The position numbers and the translations under genes were made by a program. Shown piece by piece: positions 1-7,970 of a stretch of 39,638 nucleotides of DNA (the first letter of the stretch is position 1; every line of letters begins with the position of its first letter). A model generated the notes under the pieces. The model worked only from the letters and a program-made list of their open reading frames with translations. It was not told the origin of the DNA and ran no database searches. Source of the stretch: Gammaproteobacteria bacterium (lineage in GTDB: Bacteria > Pseudomonadota > Gammaproteobacteria > Xanthomonadales > Rhodanobacteraceae); NCBI GenBank assembly GCA_004295005.1, contig SHNG01000056.1, positions 1 through 39,638 of the forward strand. The letters run 5' to 3'.

Positions 1-1
1 T

Positions 2-1060
2 CGTGGCGTGGACTTCCGCCCGGTCGTTGCGCATTTCTTCCGCTTCTGGTCGTGGTTCTCCACCGCCATGGTGACCCGCGAATGGGTGGCCATCCATCGC
101 AAGCACCACGCCAAGTGTGAAACCGCGGAAGATCCGCACAGCCCGCAGTTTTTCGGCATCAAGAAGGTGCTGCTGGATGGCGTTGACCTGTACCGGGTCG
201 CCAAGCGCGATGCCTCGATCACCGAGCAGTATGGCAAGGGCACGCCGGACGACTGGCTGGAGCGCAACGTTTACGGGCGATTCCCCTCGCTCGGCCCAAC
301 CCTGATGCTTTTTCTCGGCTTCGCCCTGTTCGGGCTTTGGGGTGTGGTGATCTGGGCGGGTCAGATGATCTGGATTCCGTTCATGGCTGCCGGCGTGGTC
401 AACGGACTTGGCCACTGGTGGGGCTATCGCAATGTCGAGAGCAATGACACGTCAACCAACCTGACGCCCTGGGGCCTGATCATCGGTGGCGAGGAGCTGC
501 ACAACAATCATCATGCATTCCCGAGTTCGGCCAAGTTTTCCCTGCGCAGCTTCGAGTTCGACATCGGCTGGATGATGATCCGCATTTTCGAGATGATCGG
601 CATGGCCAAGGTGCTGCGCGTTGCGCCGGCGCTGGAAATGCGAACCGACTTGGCGAATCCCGACGGTGACACGGTCAAGGCTCTGCTGACCCACAAGTTC
701 CAGGTCATGACCGACTACTTTCGTGGCGTCATCGCACCGACCTTGCGAGCCGAAGCTGCGCATGCCGGTGCCAACCTGAAGGAATTGCCACGCCGATTGC
801 GCAATGCCCTGTCCAGCGGGGGCCGCTGGCTGGACCACGAGGCGCGCGAGGCGCTCGGTCGCTGGGTCAGTCAGCGTCCTGCCATGGCCACGGTCATGGA
901 GTATCGGCGCCGCCTGCATGAGCTGATGGAAGGTCGCAATGGCGAAGCCATGCTTGAGGCGCTCAAGCAATGGTGTCGCGAGGCCGAAGCCAGTGGCATT
1001 CGGGTGTTGCAGGAATTTGCCGCGCGCATCAAGGGTTATCGCGTAGTCCACACGCACTGA
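2..1060 (+). CDS. desA: DesA-type fatty acid / acyl-CoA desaturase, 5' end missing
   Basis: This is the C-terminal ~350 residues of a membrane di-iron fatty acid desaturase, which introduces a cis double bond into membrane acyl chains. Seen: the second histidine box HRKHH (coded near 95-109) and the third box HNNHH (near 500-514), a supporting His in NGLGHWWGY, and hydrophobic stretches between the boxes (near 290-400). The reading frame is open to the window edge and the first His box must lie just upstream, so the GTG at position 8 is not the true start. About 170 residues follow the last His box. They are hydrophilic and probably helical, ending in a segment with QWCREAEASGIRVLQEFA; such tails are known on gammaproteobacterial DesA-like proteins. 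The substrate (phospholipid acyl chain or acyl-CoA) cannot be told from sequence. The gene converges on mscS and shares a terminator hairpin with it. Confidence 0.93.
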   Translation, partial: RGVDFRPVVAHFFRFWSWFSTAMVTREWVAIHRKHHAKCETAEDPHSPQFFGIKKVLLDGVDLYRVAKRDASITEQYGKGTPDDWLERNVYGRFPSLGPTLMLFLGFALFGLWGVVIWAGQMIWIPFMAAGVVNGLGHWWGYRNVESNDTSTNLTPWGLIIGGEELHNNHHAFPSSAKFSLRSFEFDIGWMMIRIFEMIGMAKVLRVAPALEMRTDLANPDGDTVKALLTHKFQVMTDYFRGVIAPTLRAEAAHAGANLKELPRRLRNALSSGGRWLDHEAREALGRWVSQRPAMATVMEYRRRLHELMEGRNGEAMLEALKQWCREAEASGIRVLQEFAARIKGYRVVHTH

Positions 1061-1081
1061 TGTGATTGGCTTGAGTGATTG

Positions 1082-1110
1082 AAAAAGCCCGCTACCCGCG
1101 GGCCTTTTCG
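1082..1110. terminator. Bidirectional terminator between desaturase and mscS
   Basis: A GC-rich hairpin (AAAAGCCCGC / GCGGGCCTTTT, loop TACCC) with one unpaired C lies 21 bases after the desaturase stop. The plus strand runs into CCTTTTCG and the minus strand into GCTTTTTC, so the same stem can end both converging transcripts. Confidence 0.75.
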
Positions 1111-1138
1111 TTCCTTTGGGCAAGCATGTGGTTGCCCC

Positions 1139-2002
1139 TCACTGGCTCGATGACGAAGTTTTCGAGTCGGCAATCCCGGGGGTTGCCGCGCCGATGAGGC
1201 GGACTTCGCGCCGCGGGAGCGGAAAGCTGATGCCGGCTCGGTCAAACGCCTTCTTGATGCCCTCGATGAGGGCAAAGCGCAGCGCACCGTAGTCGTCGTT
1301 GCCGACATGACAGATGATGCTTAGATCGACGCTGTTTGCTCCCAGCAGGCAAACATGGACTTCAGGTGTTGGCTCATGAAGGACGCGTGGATCCGCTTGC
1401 ATGAGTTCAAGCGCGATGGCGCGAGCCTGGTCGATGTCATCGCCGTAGCCGATGCCAACCACCAGTTCGATGCGGCGCATGCTGCCCGGGGTCAGGTTGA
1501 TGATGGAATCGGTGGTGATCAACGAGTTCGGTAGGGTGATCAACTGGTTGTCTGCGCCGCGCAGCCGGGTCTGGAAAATGCTGATCGATTCCACCCGTCC
1601 GGTAATGCCATTGATGGTGACCAGATCATTCACCCGGAATGGCTTCAAGGTGACCAGCAACACCCCGGATGCGATGTTGGAGAGGGAATCCTTCATGGCC
1701 AAGCCGATTGCAAGGCCGGCCGCGCCAAGCACGGCAAGCAGCGAGGTCATGGGAACGCCCAGGGTCTGCACGACGGCGAGCAGGACCACAACCTGCGCGG
1801 CGACCAGGATGATGCGACCGAGGAACATGGACGTGGTTGCGTCGAGTTCGCTTCGGGCAAGCTTGCGGGCAATCCAATTGCCAACCATGCGCGCCACGCG
1901 CAAGCCGACGAACAGCAGCAAAAGGGCGCCCAGCACGCGCAGGCCAAAGTTGGTTGCAAGCTGGTACCAGGGGTTGTCGCTTCCTGAAAGCATCCAGTTC
2001 AT
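1139..2002 (-). CDS. mscS: MscS-family small-conductance mechanosensitive channel
   Basis: Predicted inner-membrane channel of 287 residues that opens on membrane tension and releases solutes during hypo-osmotic shock. Seen: an N-terminal hydrophobic helix (WYQLATNFGLRVLGALLLLF), a second helix, and a Gly/Ala-rich pore helix (VLGAAGLAIGLAMKDSLSN) followed by the beta domain motif PFRVNDLVTINGITGRVESI and the NSLITTDSIIN segment. This is the canonical MscS core. Length matches E. coli MscS (286). I chose the ATG at 2002 because a GGGAGAA ribosome site lies just upstream; the reading frame is open further upstream, but that stretch is not MscS-like. The Ser-rich C-terminus (SKTSSSSQ) is not informative. 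The gene is divergent from the metallopeptidase gene. Confidence 0.93.
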   Translation of the reverse strand: MNWMLSGSDNPWYQLATNFGLRVLGALLLLFVGLRVARMVGNWIARKLARSELDATTSMFLGRIILVAAQVVVLLAVVQTLGVPMTSLLAVLGAAGLAIGLAMKDSLSNIASGVLLVTLKPFRVNDLVTINGITGRVESISIFQTRLRGADNQLITLPNSLITTDSIINLTPGSMRRIELVVGIGYGDDIDQARAIALELMQADPRVLHEPTPEVHVCLLGANSVDLSIICHVGNDDYGALRFALIEGIKKAFDRAGISFPLPRREVRLIGAATPGIADSKTSSSSQ

Positions 2003-2109
2003 CGTGTTCTCCCGTTCTGTTCGGCGCCAAGGGTGGTGACATACTGCGTCCAGCGCAAGCCGGATCGCCTGCTTGCGCAAAACAATGTTGTGGCGGAGTT
2101 TCGGAAGCG

Positions 2110-3276
2110 ATGCGCATTGCGCTGCCTGTTCTTTTGGCCTTCGGGCTTGGAATTCTGGCCTGGGTTCTGCAATGGAACCTTGAGCCGGAAGCCGCGCCGT
2201 TGCCGAAGCCAGTCGCAACCGGATGGATTCCCGAACCAGTCAGCGCGCTACAGGTGCCGGCCGGACATCCGGCATCCATAACCGGGTCCAAGCGGGTTTC
2301 CCCAGGTCCAGTCGAGACCCGGGATGCATCGCCCATTGCAGGCACCCATGCGGCCACCAGTCATGCCTTGGCGGTACGGGCCAATTGTCTGGCGCAAGCA
2401 TCGCCTGCCAAGGAGCCTGGCCCGCTGGCCATTCATCGCTGGACCGATTCCCGCGGCATCATCCATTTTTCCGACACGGCGCCGCAGGGTGCCGTGCAGG
2501 CGCATCGACGCATTGAAGTCGATGGGGCGCCGCCGGTTCGTGTCGAGGCGCGTGGTTACGATGTGAACCTGCCCGAAGCGCTGGCTCAGCGCGCCGTGGC
2601 GGATGCACTTGCGATCCAGCGCATCCTGCGTGACAGCCTGGGTGTCGAGGACGATGGTGTTTCTGTTTTGCAGATCGAATTCATTGCATCGCCCGCCGCC
2701 TTTGCCAAACGCACCGGCAATGCGGGCGCATCGCAAGCCGCCGGCAGCTATTCGATGCGCGACCACACCATTCGCGTCCTCATGCAGCGCGATGTTGAGC
2801 ACAATTTCCGCATCCTCCGTCATGAGATCACCCATGCCCTCATCCACGAACGCGTGGGGGTGTTGCCTACGGCGCTCAATGAAGGACTTGCCGGTTTTTT
2901 CGAGAATCTGAGCGTGTCCGGAATGGGTGCCCAGGTGATTCCTGCGCGCGAAATGGGCGGTGCCACGGGTCCGCTGCCATCAGGTGACCCGGCCGCGGCT
3001 CTGATCGGCCTATTTGCGCATGCCGACCAGTTGTTCTATGGGCCGGGGCAGGAGGCTCGCTACATGCAGGCGTTTGCATTGATCGCCCAGTTGATGGGCA
3101 GTGAAGGCGGTCGACGCGCATTGGCAACGGTGTTGCGGGCGCAGAGGCAGGCACCCTGCGAGTCGGCGGATGTCGTGGCGATCCTTGAAGCGGAATATCC
3201 CGGTGGATTGGCGACGCTTGGAGCTGACTGGTTGGCGTGGATGCGCAGTCCACCCGATGCGGTGCTTGCCTACTGA
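2110..3276 (+). CDS. Membrane-anchored/exported zinc metallopeptidase with DUF4124-like segment
   Basis: Predicted 388-residue protein. Residues 1-20 form a hydrophobic signal or anchor helix with Arg at position 2, so the rest should be periplasmic. After a Pro-rich linker, residues ~107-137 (IHRWTDSRGIIHFSDTAPQG) match the DUF4124 pattern seen in many proteobacterial envelope proteins. The C-terminal half carries HEITH (His238, Glu239, His242) with a downstream NEGLAGFFE (Glu258), the HExxH...E arrangement of gluzincin zinc peptidases. The ATG at 2110 has a GGAAG-type site just before it. The substrate is unknown and cell-wall or envelope protein processing is only a guess. It lies between divergent mscS and the convergent decarboxylase gene, 18 bases apart, and is probably transcribed alone. 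Confidence 0.8.
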   Translation: MRIALPVLLAFGLGILAWVLQWNLEPEAAPLPKPVATGWIPEPVSALQVPAGHPASITGSKRVSPGPVETRDASPIAGTHAATSHALAVRANCLAQASPAKEPGPLAIHRWTDSRGIIHFSDTAPQGAVQAHRRIEVDGAPPVRVEARGYDVNLPEALAQRAVADALAIQRILRDSLGVEDDGVSVLQIEFIASPAAFAKRTGNAGASQAAGSYSMRDHTIRVLMQRDVEHNFRILRHEITHALIHERVGVLPTALNEGLAGFFENLSVSGMGAQVIPAREMGGATGPLPSGDPAAALIGLFAHADQLFYGPGQEARYMQAFALIAQLMGSEGGRRALATVLRAQRQAPCESADVVAILEAEYPGGLATLGADWLAWMRSPPDAVLAY

Positions 3277-3294
3277 TCCGGTTGCCTGGGAAAG

Positions 3295-4947
3295 TCAGGG
3301 GGCGATCTTGCGCTTGATGGCCTTGGCCAGTCCGTGCGGCAGGCTCGGCAGGGCCTTGAGCATCCACGGCAGGATACGGCGCTTGCTGCGGTTGAGCGAT
3401 TCAGGCACGCAAGCCTCGATCAGGTGTGGGCCGGGCTGTGTGAGCGCGTACTCAAGCGCCTTGTTGAACTCGGCCGAGCTGCCGGTTCGCACGGCATGAA
3501 CGCCCATGCCCTGGGCCAGTCGTGCAAAGTTCAATTGCGGGTGTCCAAGGTCGAGTTGCGCCCTCGCCTTGCCGCCGCCTTCACTGGCGCCAACCCGCTC
3601 CAGTTCGACATTGAGCACCGAGTAGGATGCGTTGTTGAAGATGATCGCGGTCACGTTCAGGCCTTCGCGTGCCATTGTCCACAATGCCTGGATGGTGTAC
3701 ATCGCCGTGCCATCGCCAATCAGGGCAATGACCGGTCGATCCGGGCAGGCGATGGCGGCACCCACGGCGTTCGGCAGGCCCTGGCCAATGGCGCCGCCGG
3801 TCAGCGTGATCAGGTCGTGACGCGGTGCGCCTGCGGTCATCACCCCGAGCATCAGGGTCGAGGTGATGCCCTCATCAATCAGGATGGCATTGTCGGGAAG
3901 GTAATGCCCGATTGCCTTGCACACCTTGGCAGCATTCAGGCGACCGCGAGGTGCTGCGGGTCGGAGCGCTTGCTGAATGGCAGGCACCCGATCTGTGCCG
4001 AGCAGATTGGCAAGCCGTCCCAGGCTGGCAGCCGCATCCTGTGCCGGCGTCGCCAACACATGCACCTGGCAGCCTTCCGGCACGAGGTCGCTCTTCTTGC
4101 CCGGATAGGCAAAGAAGGAAACCGGTGATTTGGCATCGACCAATACCAGATGCTCGATTCCATGCAATTGCAAGCTGGCCAGCTCGGCCATGTAGGCCAT
4201 GCGTTCCACATTGGGCAGGCCGGCACCGCGTTGCATGCGGGTCGGAAACACCTCGGCAAGAAGCCTGACTCCGTGGCTGGCTGCTATGCGGGCGGCGGCC
4301 AGCAGTCCAGGTTCGCGCAAGGCGCGTCCACCCAGCAGCATGGCCAGCGGTCGTCCGGAGCGGATCAGGGCCGCGATTGCCGAAATGGACTCTTCCGATG
4401 CAGGCATCATTGCCGGAATCGCCAGCGGCGGACTGGGGACACCGCCATCGCCCCAGGACACATCTGCCGGCAGGATCAGGGTGGCAACCTGGCCCGGCAG
4501 GGTGCGCGCCGCCTGCACGGCTTCGGCTGCGTCACGTGCCAATGCCGTCGTGCTGGCGGAGGTGCGCACGAAACCGGGCGACACGTTGCGTGCCACGGTT
4601 TCAATGTCCGACTGCAACTGGGCGTCGTACTTGACGTGATAGCTGGCATGATCGCCGACGATGTTGACCACCGGCACCTTTCCCTTGCGCGCGTTGTGCA
4701 GATTGGCGAGGCCATTGCCGAGTCCGCAGCCCAAGTGAAGCAAGGTGGCCGCAGGCTTGTCGGCCATGCGCGCGTAACCATCGGCGGCACCGGTAGCCAC
4801 GCCTTCGAACAGGGCGAGCACGGCACGCATGCGCGGCTCATCATCCAGGGCGGCCACGAAGTGCATTTCCGAGGTGCCGGGGTTGGTGAAACACACCTCG
4901 ACTCCGGCATCGGCGAGGGTTTTCATCAGGGCCTGGGCGCCGTTCAT
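3295..4947 (-). CDS. ThDP-dependent 2-oxoacid decarboxylase-like enzyme (often annotated acetolactate synthase)
   Basis: A 550-residue thiamin-diphosphate enzyme with the usual three domains. Seen: catalytic Glu48 in ALFEGVATGAADGYAR, the ThDP/Mg motif GDG...NN (ALIGDGTAMYT to IIFNNASYS), and an N-terminal pattern TNPGTSE plus His71 in TLLHLGCGLGNG. The last two line up with Ser26 and His70 of benzoylformate decarboxylase (MdlC) rather than with the PGGA / TSGPG motifs of true acetolactate synthases. No regulatory subunit gene lies nearby. It is third in a minus-strand operon, and its ATG overlaps the stop of the hydroxyacid dehydrogenase gene by 4 bases (ATGA). I infer that it decarboxylates the 2-oxoacid made by that neighbour to an aldehyde. 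The substrate is unknown, and a carboligase or 2-hydroxyacyl lyase role remains possible. Confidence 0.85.
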   Translation of the reverse strand: MNGAQALMKTLADAGVEVCFTNPGTSEMHFVAALDDEPRMRAVLALFEGVATGAADGYARMADKPAATLLHLGCGLGNGLANLHNARKGKVPVVNIVGDHASYHVKYDAQLQSDIETVARNVSPGFVRTSASTTALARDAAEAVQAARTLPGQVATLILPADVSWGDGGVPSPPLAIPAMMPASEESISAIAALIRSGRPLAMLLGGRALREPGLLAAARIAASHGVRLLAEVFPTRMQRGAGLPNVERMAYMAELASLQLHGIEHLVLVDAKSPVSFFAYPGKKSDLVPEGCQVHVLATPAQDAAASLGRLANLLGTDRVPAIQQALRPAAPRGRLNAAKVCKAIGHYLPDNAILIDEGITSTLMLGVMTAGAPRHDLITLTGGAIGQGLPNAVGAAIACPDRPVIALIGDGTAMYTIQALWTMAREGLNVTAIIFNNASYSVLNVELERVGASEGGGKARAQLDLGHPQLNFARLAQGMGVHAVRTGSSAEFNKALEYALTQPGPHLIEACVPESLNRSKRRILPWMLKALPSLPHGLAKAIKRKIAP

Positions 4948-6125
4948 GTCGCGTCTCCGGGAAAAACGTTGGTTGGGCCGGCATCCAGCCGACTGCGGTC
5001 AATGTCGGCAATTGAGCGGGCTCCCGTCAACACCATGGCAAGGCGCAACTCGCGTTGCAGGCTGGCCAGGCAGTTTTCCAATCCCTTTGCCCCATTGCCT
5101 GCCAGCGCCCATGCCCAGGCGCGCCCGATCATCACGCCGCGGGCGCCGAGGGCAACGGCCTTGAAAACATCGGTGCCGCTGCGAATGCCGCCATCCATCC
5201 ACACTTCCAGTTGCTTGCCCACACTCTGCACGATTGCTGGCAGCGCACGGATCGTCGAGCGCACCCCATCGAGCTGACGGCCACCGTGGTTGGATACCAC
5301 GATGCCATCGGCGCCCACCTGCACAGCTTTGCGGGCATCTTCGATATCCAGGATGCCCTTGAGCACCAGGCGACCCTGCCAACGCGCGCGCAGCCATGCG
5401 ATGTCTTCCCAGGTCACACTGGCATCGAACTGCGCATCCACCCAACGCTTGAAGGAGCCGAGATCACGCGCGCCGGGCACTTGCCCTGCCAGGCAGCCGA
5501 TCTGCAATGGCTTGCCGCGCATGGCCACATTCCAGATCCAGCCGGGTCTTGCCATCACTTGCGCCGCACGCAACATGGCGGCGCGCGCGCCTGCGTTGTC
5601 CATGCCGTTGCGCACGTCCCGATGACGCATGCCGGCGCGGGGCAAATCCACGGTGAACACCAGGGTGCGACAGCCAACCGCCCAAGCCCGTTCCAGCAAG
5701 GCGGAAACGACACCGCGGTCGCGAATCATGTAGAGCTGAAACCAGAACGGGGTCTGGCGTGCGGCAGCCACTTCTTCAAGCGAGCAAATGCCCACCGTGG
5801 AAAGGGTGAACGGCACTCCGGCGGACTCGGCGACGCGGGCTGCCTGCGCCTCGCCGCGCCTGGCCATGATGCCGGCCATGCCAACCGGAGCCAGGGCCAC
5901 CGGCATCGAGCAGGATTCGCCCGCCAGTTGGGTGCGTGTGTCGATGTTCTCCACATCAACCAGCACGCGCTGGCGCAATCTGATCGAGGCAAGATCCCCC
6001 CAGTTGGCGGCCAGCGTGGCTTCGTTTCCGGCACCGCCGTCGAGGTAGTCGAACAGGAATCTCGGCAGCCGGCGACGCGCACACTCACGGTAGTCGTCTG
6101 GGGTTGAAGGAAAACGCAGGCTCAT
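4944..6125 (-). CDS. FMN-dependent L-2-hydroxyacid dehydrogenase (LldD / mandelate dehydrogenase family)
   Basis: A 393-residue TIM-barrel flavoprotein that oxidises an (S)-2-hydroxyacid to the 2-oxoacid. Seen: the N-terminal LFDYLDGGAGNEATL, the FMN-contact PVALAPVGMAG and FQLYM segments, the active-site Lys in VLKGILD, the catalytic His and Arg in VSNHGGRQLDG, and the phosphate-binding MDGGIRSG and ARGVMIGRAW loops. All family catalytic residues I can recognise are present. A basic, hydrophobic insertion at about residues 185-235 resembles the membrane-association loop of LldD and MdlB, suggesting electron delivery to quinone. The start is the ATG at 6125, overlapping the stop of the upstream FAD dehydrogenase gene by 4 bases. 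Lactate is the default family substrate, but the operon partners point to a larger 2-hydroxyacid. Confidence 0.9.
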   Translation of the reverse strand: MSLRFPSTPDDYRECARRRLPRFLFDYLDGGAGNEATLAANWGDLASIRLRQRVLVDVENIDTRTQLAGESCSMPVALAPVGMAGIMARRGEAQAARVAESAGVPFTLSTVGICSLEEVAAARQTPFWFQLYMIRDRGVVSALLERAWAVGCRTLVFTVDLPRAGMRHRDVRNGMDNAGARAAMLRAAQVMARPGWIWNVAMRGKPLQIGCLAGQVPGARDLGSFKRWVDAQFDASVTWEDIAWLRARWQGRLVLKGILDIEDARKAVQVGADGIVVSNHGGRQLDGVRSTIRALPAIVQSVGKQLEVWMDGGIRSGTDVFKAVALGARGVMIGRAWAWALAGNGAKGLENCLASLQRELRLAMVLTGARSIADIDRSRLDAGPTNVFPGDAT

Positions 6126-7741
6126 GTCGGTGCCTTGCCATGATTGATGGAATGCGCGGCAGCACGCGCGGTGAGAATGCAACCCGGCAGGAAGGTGCCT
6201 TCCAGTGAACGCTTGCCGCTGGCGCCGCCGCCGCCAAAACCCGCTGCTTCGCCCACACAATACAGCCCAGGAATCGGCGAATCGTTGGCATCCAGCACCC
6301 GGCTTTGCAGGTCGGTGCGCAGACCACCCAGGCTCTTGCGTGTGATCAGTTGCATGCGTATGGCAATGAACGGGCCGCTGCCGCTGGCCTGCAACGGTGC
6401 GGGCTTGCAGGTGCGCAGGCGATCCGGCCCCCACTCGCGTGCCTCAAGGATGCGCCGAATCTGTTCATCCTGGCCTGGAGCGGCACCTGCGGCGAAGTTG
6501 GCATCGAAGGCATCGGCAGTGGCCTTGAGCACTGCGGGATCGACATCGTGCGAGGCAGTGAGCGCATTCATCTTCGCGGCGAGTCCGGCCAGGCTCTCGT
6601 CAACCAGGAAGTCTTCGCTTTCGGCTTGCATCTGTCGGACCAGACGATGGTTGCCGGTGAGCGTTTCCCAAAGGAAGCGCAGAAATTGCATGTCACGAAT
6701 GCGGACATTGTGTTCAGCGCCGGAGATGGCAAATTCCCTGGCCGCGATGCGCCAGTTGAGCAAGTGCCATGTCCAGGGTTTCTCCTGTTCGCAAACCCGT
6801 TGGCACAGCCAATGGGTATCGAATCCGGTGACCAGCGGTTCCGGGCCGATGCGACGGCCGCGGTGATCGAGCCACAAGGCGGACTTGCACGGAATGGTGG
6901 ACAGACCGTGCCCGGGGAAGTGGGGGAAGGGGTGAGCGAAGCCGGCCGCGTAGTTCCACATTTCACCGGCGTGGGTGAGCTGTCCGCCCAGCGCGCTGGC
7001 AACTGCGTGATGGATCGCACCATCGGCATACGGATGCGCGCCATTGAGGAACGTTGTCGGTATCGGGTGATCTGCAGGCCAGTTGCGCCGCACCTCCGCA
7101 TGACTGCCATTGATGCCGCCGCTGGCAATGACCACCACCGGTGCCTGAACTTGCAGTTCGGCTCCGGATGCTTCATCCGTGGCAAGAATGCCTGCTACCT
7201 GGCCAGCGTCGTGGTCGATCGACAACACCCGGTGCCGATGCAGCAGATGCAAACGGCCATTTGCCGCGGCTGCATCCATTGCCCCGATCATGCGTCGGGT
7301 CAATTCACGCGAGCTGCCCCAGACGATGTGATAGCGCGGCACGCTGTTGCCCTCGCCATGGCGCCCGCGTTCGACCCAATTGACGGCCGGCATGAAGCGG
7401 ATGCCTTCCTGCAGCAGCCAATCGTGAATTCGGGCGCGGGATTGCTCGACATAGCACTTTGCCCAGGCCAGAGGCCAGGTGTCATCCGGATCGAGTTCGG
7501 CAAAGCTCAGCCAATCGCGCAGCGCGATCTGCGGCGTATCGATGATCTTCCTGCGTGCCTGCAGGGGCGTGCCCACCAGGGCCATGCCGCCAAACGCCCA
7601 CAGCGCCAGCCCGCCAAACCGTTCCGGAGTGTCGCGATCAAGCAGGACCACCGATTTGCCGGCACGCAGCAGTTCCAGTGCAGTCACGATGCCGGCAAGA
7701 CCGCCGCCGATCACCGCAACGTCCGCCTGGATTTTCCTCAC
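6122..7741 (-). CDS. FAD-binding dehydrogenase (fumarate reductase / ketosteroid dehydrogenase superfamily)
   Basis: A ~539-residue flavoprotein. Seen: an N-terminal Rossmann dinucleotide motif (DVAVIGGGLAGIVTALELL, acidic VLLDRD strand end), the GNSVPRYHI and WGSSRELTRRM segments of the substrate domain, and a C-terminal FAD-closing motif GLYCVGEAAGFGGGGASGKR followed by LEGTFLPGC. This fits the 'putative FAD-binding dehydrogenase' group related to 3-ketosteroid dehydrogenases and soluble fumarate reductases, whose substrates are mostly unknown. I place the start at the GTG at 7741, since GGGAGG lies 6 bases upstream and the protein then begins MRKIQADVAVIGGG; an in-frame ATG at 7798 would add a non-conserved tail. 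First gene of the three-gene operon. A role in desaturating or oxidising the same substrate class is inference. Confidence 0.85.
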   Translation of the reverse strand: MRKIQADVAVIGGGLAGIVTALELLRAGKSVVLLDRDTPERFGGLALWAFGGMALVGTPLQARRKIIDTPQIALRDWLSFAELDPDDTWPLAWAKCYVEQSRARIHDWLLQEGIRFMPAVNWVERGRHGEGNSVPRYHIVWGSSRELTRRMIGAMDAAAANGRLHLLHRHRVLSIDHDAGQVAGILATDEASGAELQVQAPVVVIASGGINGSHAEVRRNWPADHPIPTTFLNGAHPYADGAIHHAVASALGGQLTHAGEMWNYAAGFAHPFPHFPGHGLSTIPCKSALWLDHRGRRIGPEPLVTGFDTHWLCQRVCEQEKPWTWHLLNWRIAAREFAISGAEHNVRIRDMQFLRFLWETLTGNHRLVRQMQAESEDFLVDESLAGLAAKMNALTASHDVDPAVLKATADAFDANFAAGAAPGQDEQIRRILEAREWGPDRLRTCKPAPLQASGSGPFIAIRMQLITRKSLGGLRTDLQSRVLDANDSPIPGLYCVGEAAGFGGGGASGKRSLEGTFLPGCILTARAAAHSINHGKAPT

Positions 7742-7842
7742 GTCAAACCTCCCAAGCCGCGCCAATGAGACTTGCTCGACACGATAACGCAAGCGCACGG
7801 CATGGGGCGCAAGGTCACCGTGGGCGGGGGGTGGCCAAGTCC

Positions 7843-7871
7843 TTGCCGGCGATGGGGTTTTCCTCTAGTAT
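7843..7871 (+). promoter_or_regulatory. Putative sigma-70 promoter of the rpsF operon
   Basis: TTGCCG (7843-7848) and TAGTAT (7866-7871) are separated by 17 bases, a good sigma-70 arrangement, and lie about 100 bases upstream of rpsF. The predicted start point near 7878 would give a ~90-nt leader. Confidence 0.5.
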
Positions 7872-7915
7872 TCGCGCCCCTTCGTTCCGCCCGGAATGAA
7901 GTGACTTGCCTCACC

Positions 7916-7966
7916 GCATGTCGGGAGGCTGCCCCCGCAAGCTGTTTGCGGACATCCATGAGGAAA
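7916..7966 (+). promoter_or_regulatory. Possible S6:S18-type ribosomal-protein leader
   Basis: The rpsF leader can fold into an outer stem (ATGTC 7918-7922 with GACAT 7951-7955) enclosing a hairpin (CGCAA 7936-7940 with TTGCG 7946-7950). The rpsF Shine-Dalgarno sequence follows at once. An S6:S18-binding autoregulatory leader with two stems and a conserved CCG is known upstream of rpsF in many bacteria. Here CC-CCG lies at 7932-7936. The match is by eye only. Confidence 0.4.
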
Positions 7967-7970
7967 AACC

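Noticed and set aside
3295-4947. Naming the ThDP gene ilvB (acetolactate synthase)
   Set aside because: No ilvN/ilvH partner nearby, PGGA and TSGPG motifs absent, and the operon context is 2-hydroxyacid oxidation.
4150-5277. 375-codon plus-strand open frame across the ThDP enzyme and hydroxyacid dehydrogenase
   Set aside because: Antisense shadow of two genes with clear catalytic motifs.
4944-6125. Naming the FMN enzyme lldD outright
   Set aside because: The family signature cannot separate lactate from other 2-hydroxyacids, and the usual lldP permease and lldR regulator are absent.
6305-7768. 487-codon open frame on the plus strand across the FAD dehydrogenase gene
   Set aside because: Composition is typical of a shadow frame (many His, Gly, Gln, Arg), with no domain. 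The minus-strand gene has FAD motifs and a strong ribosome site.
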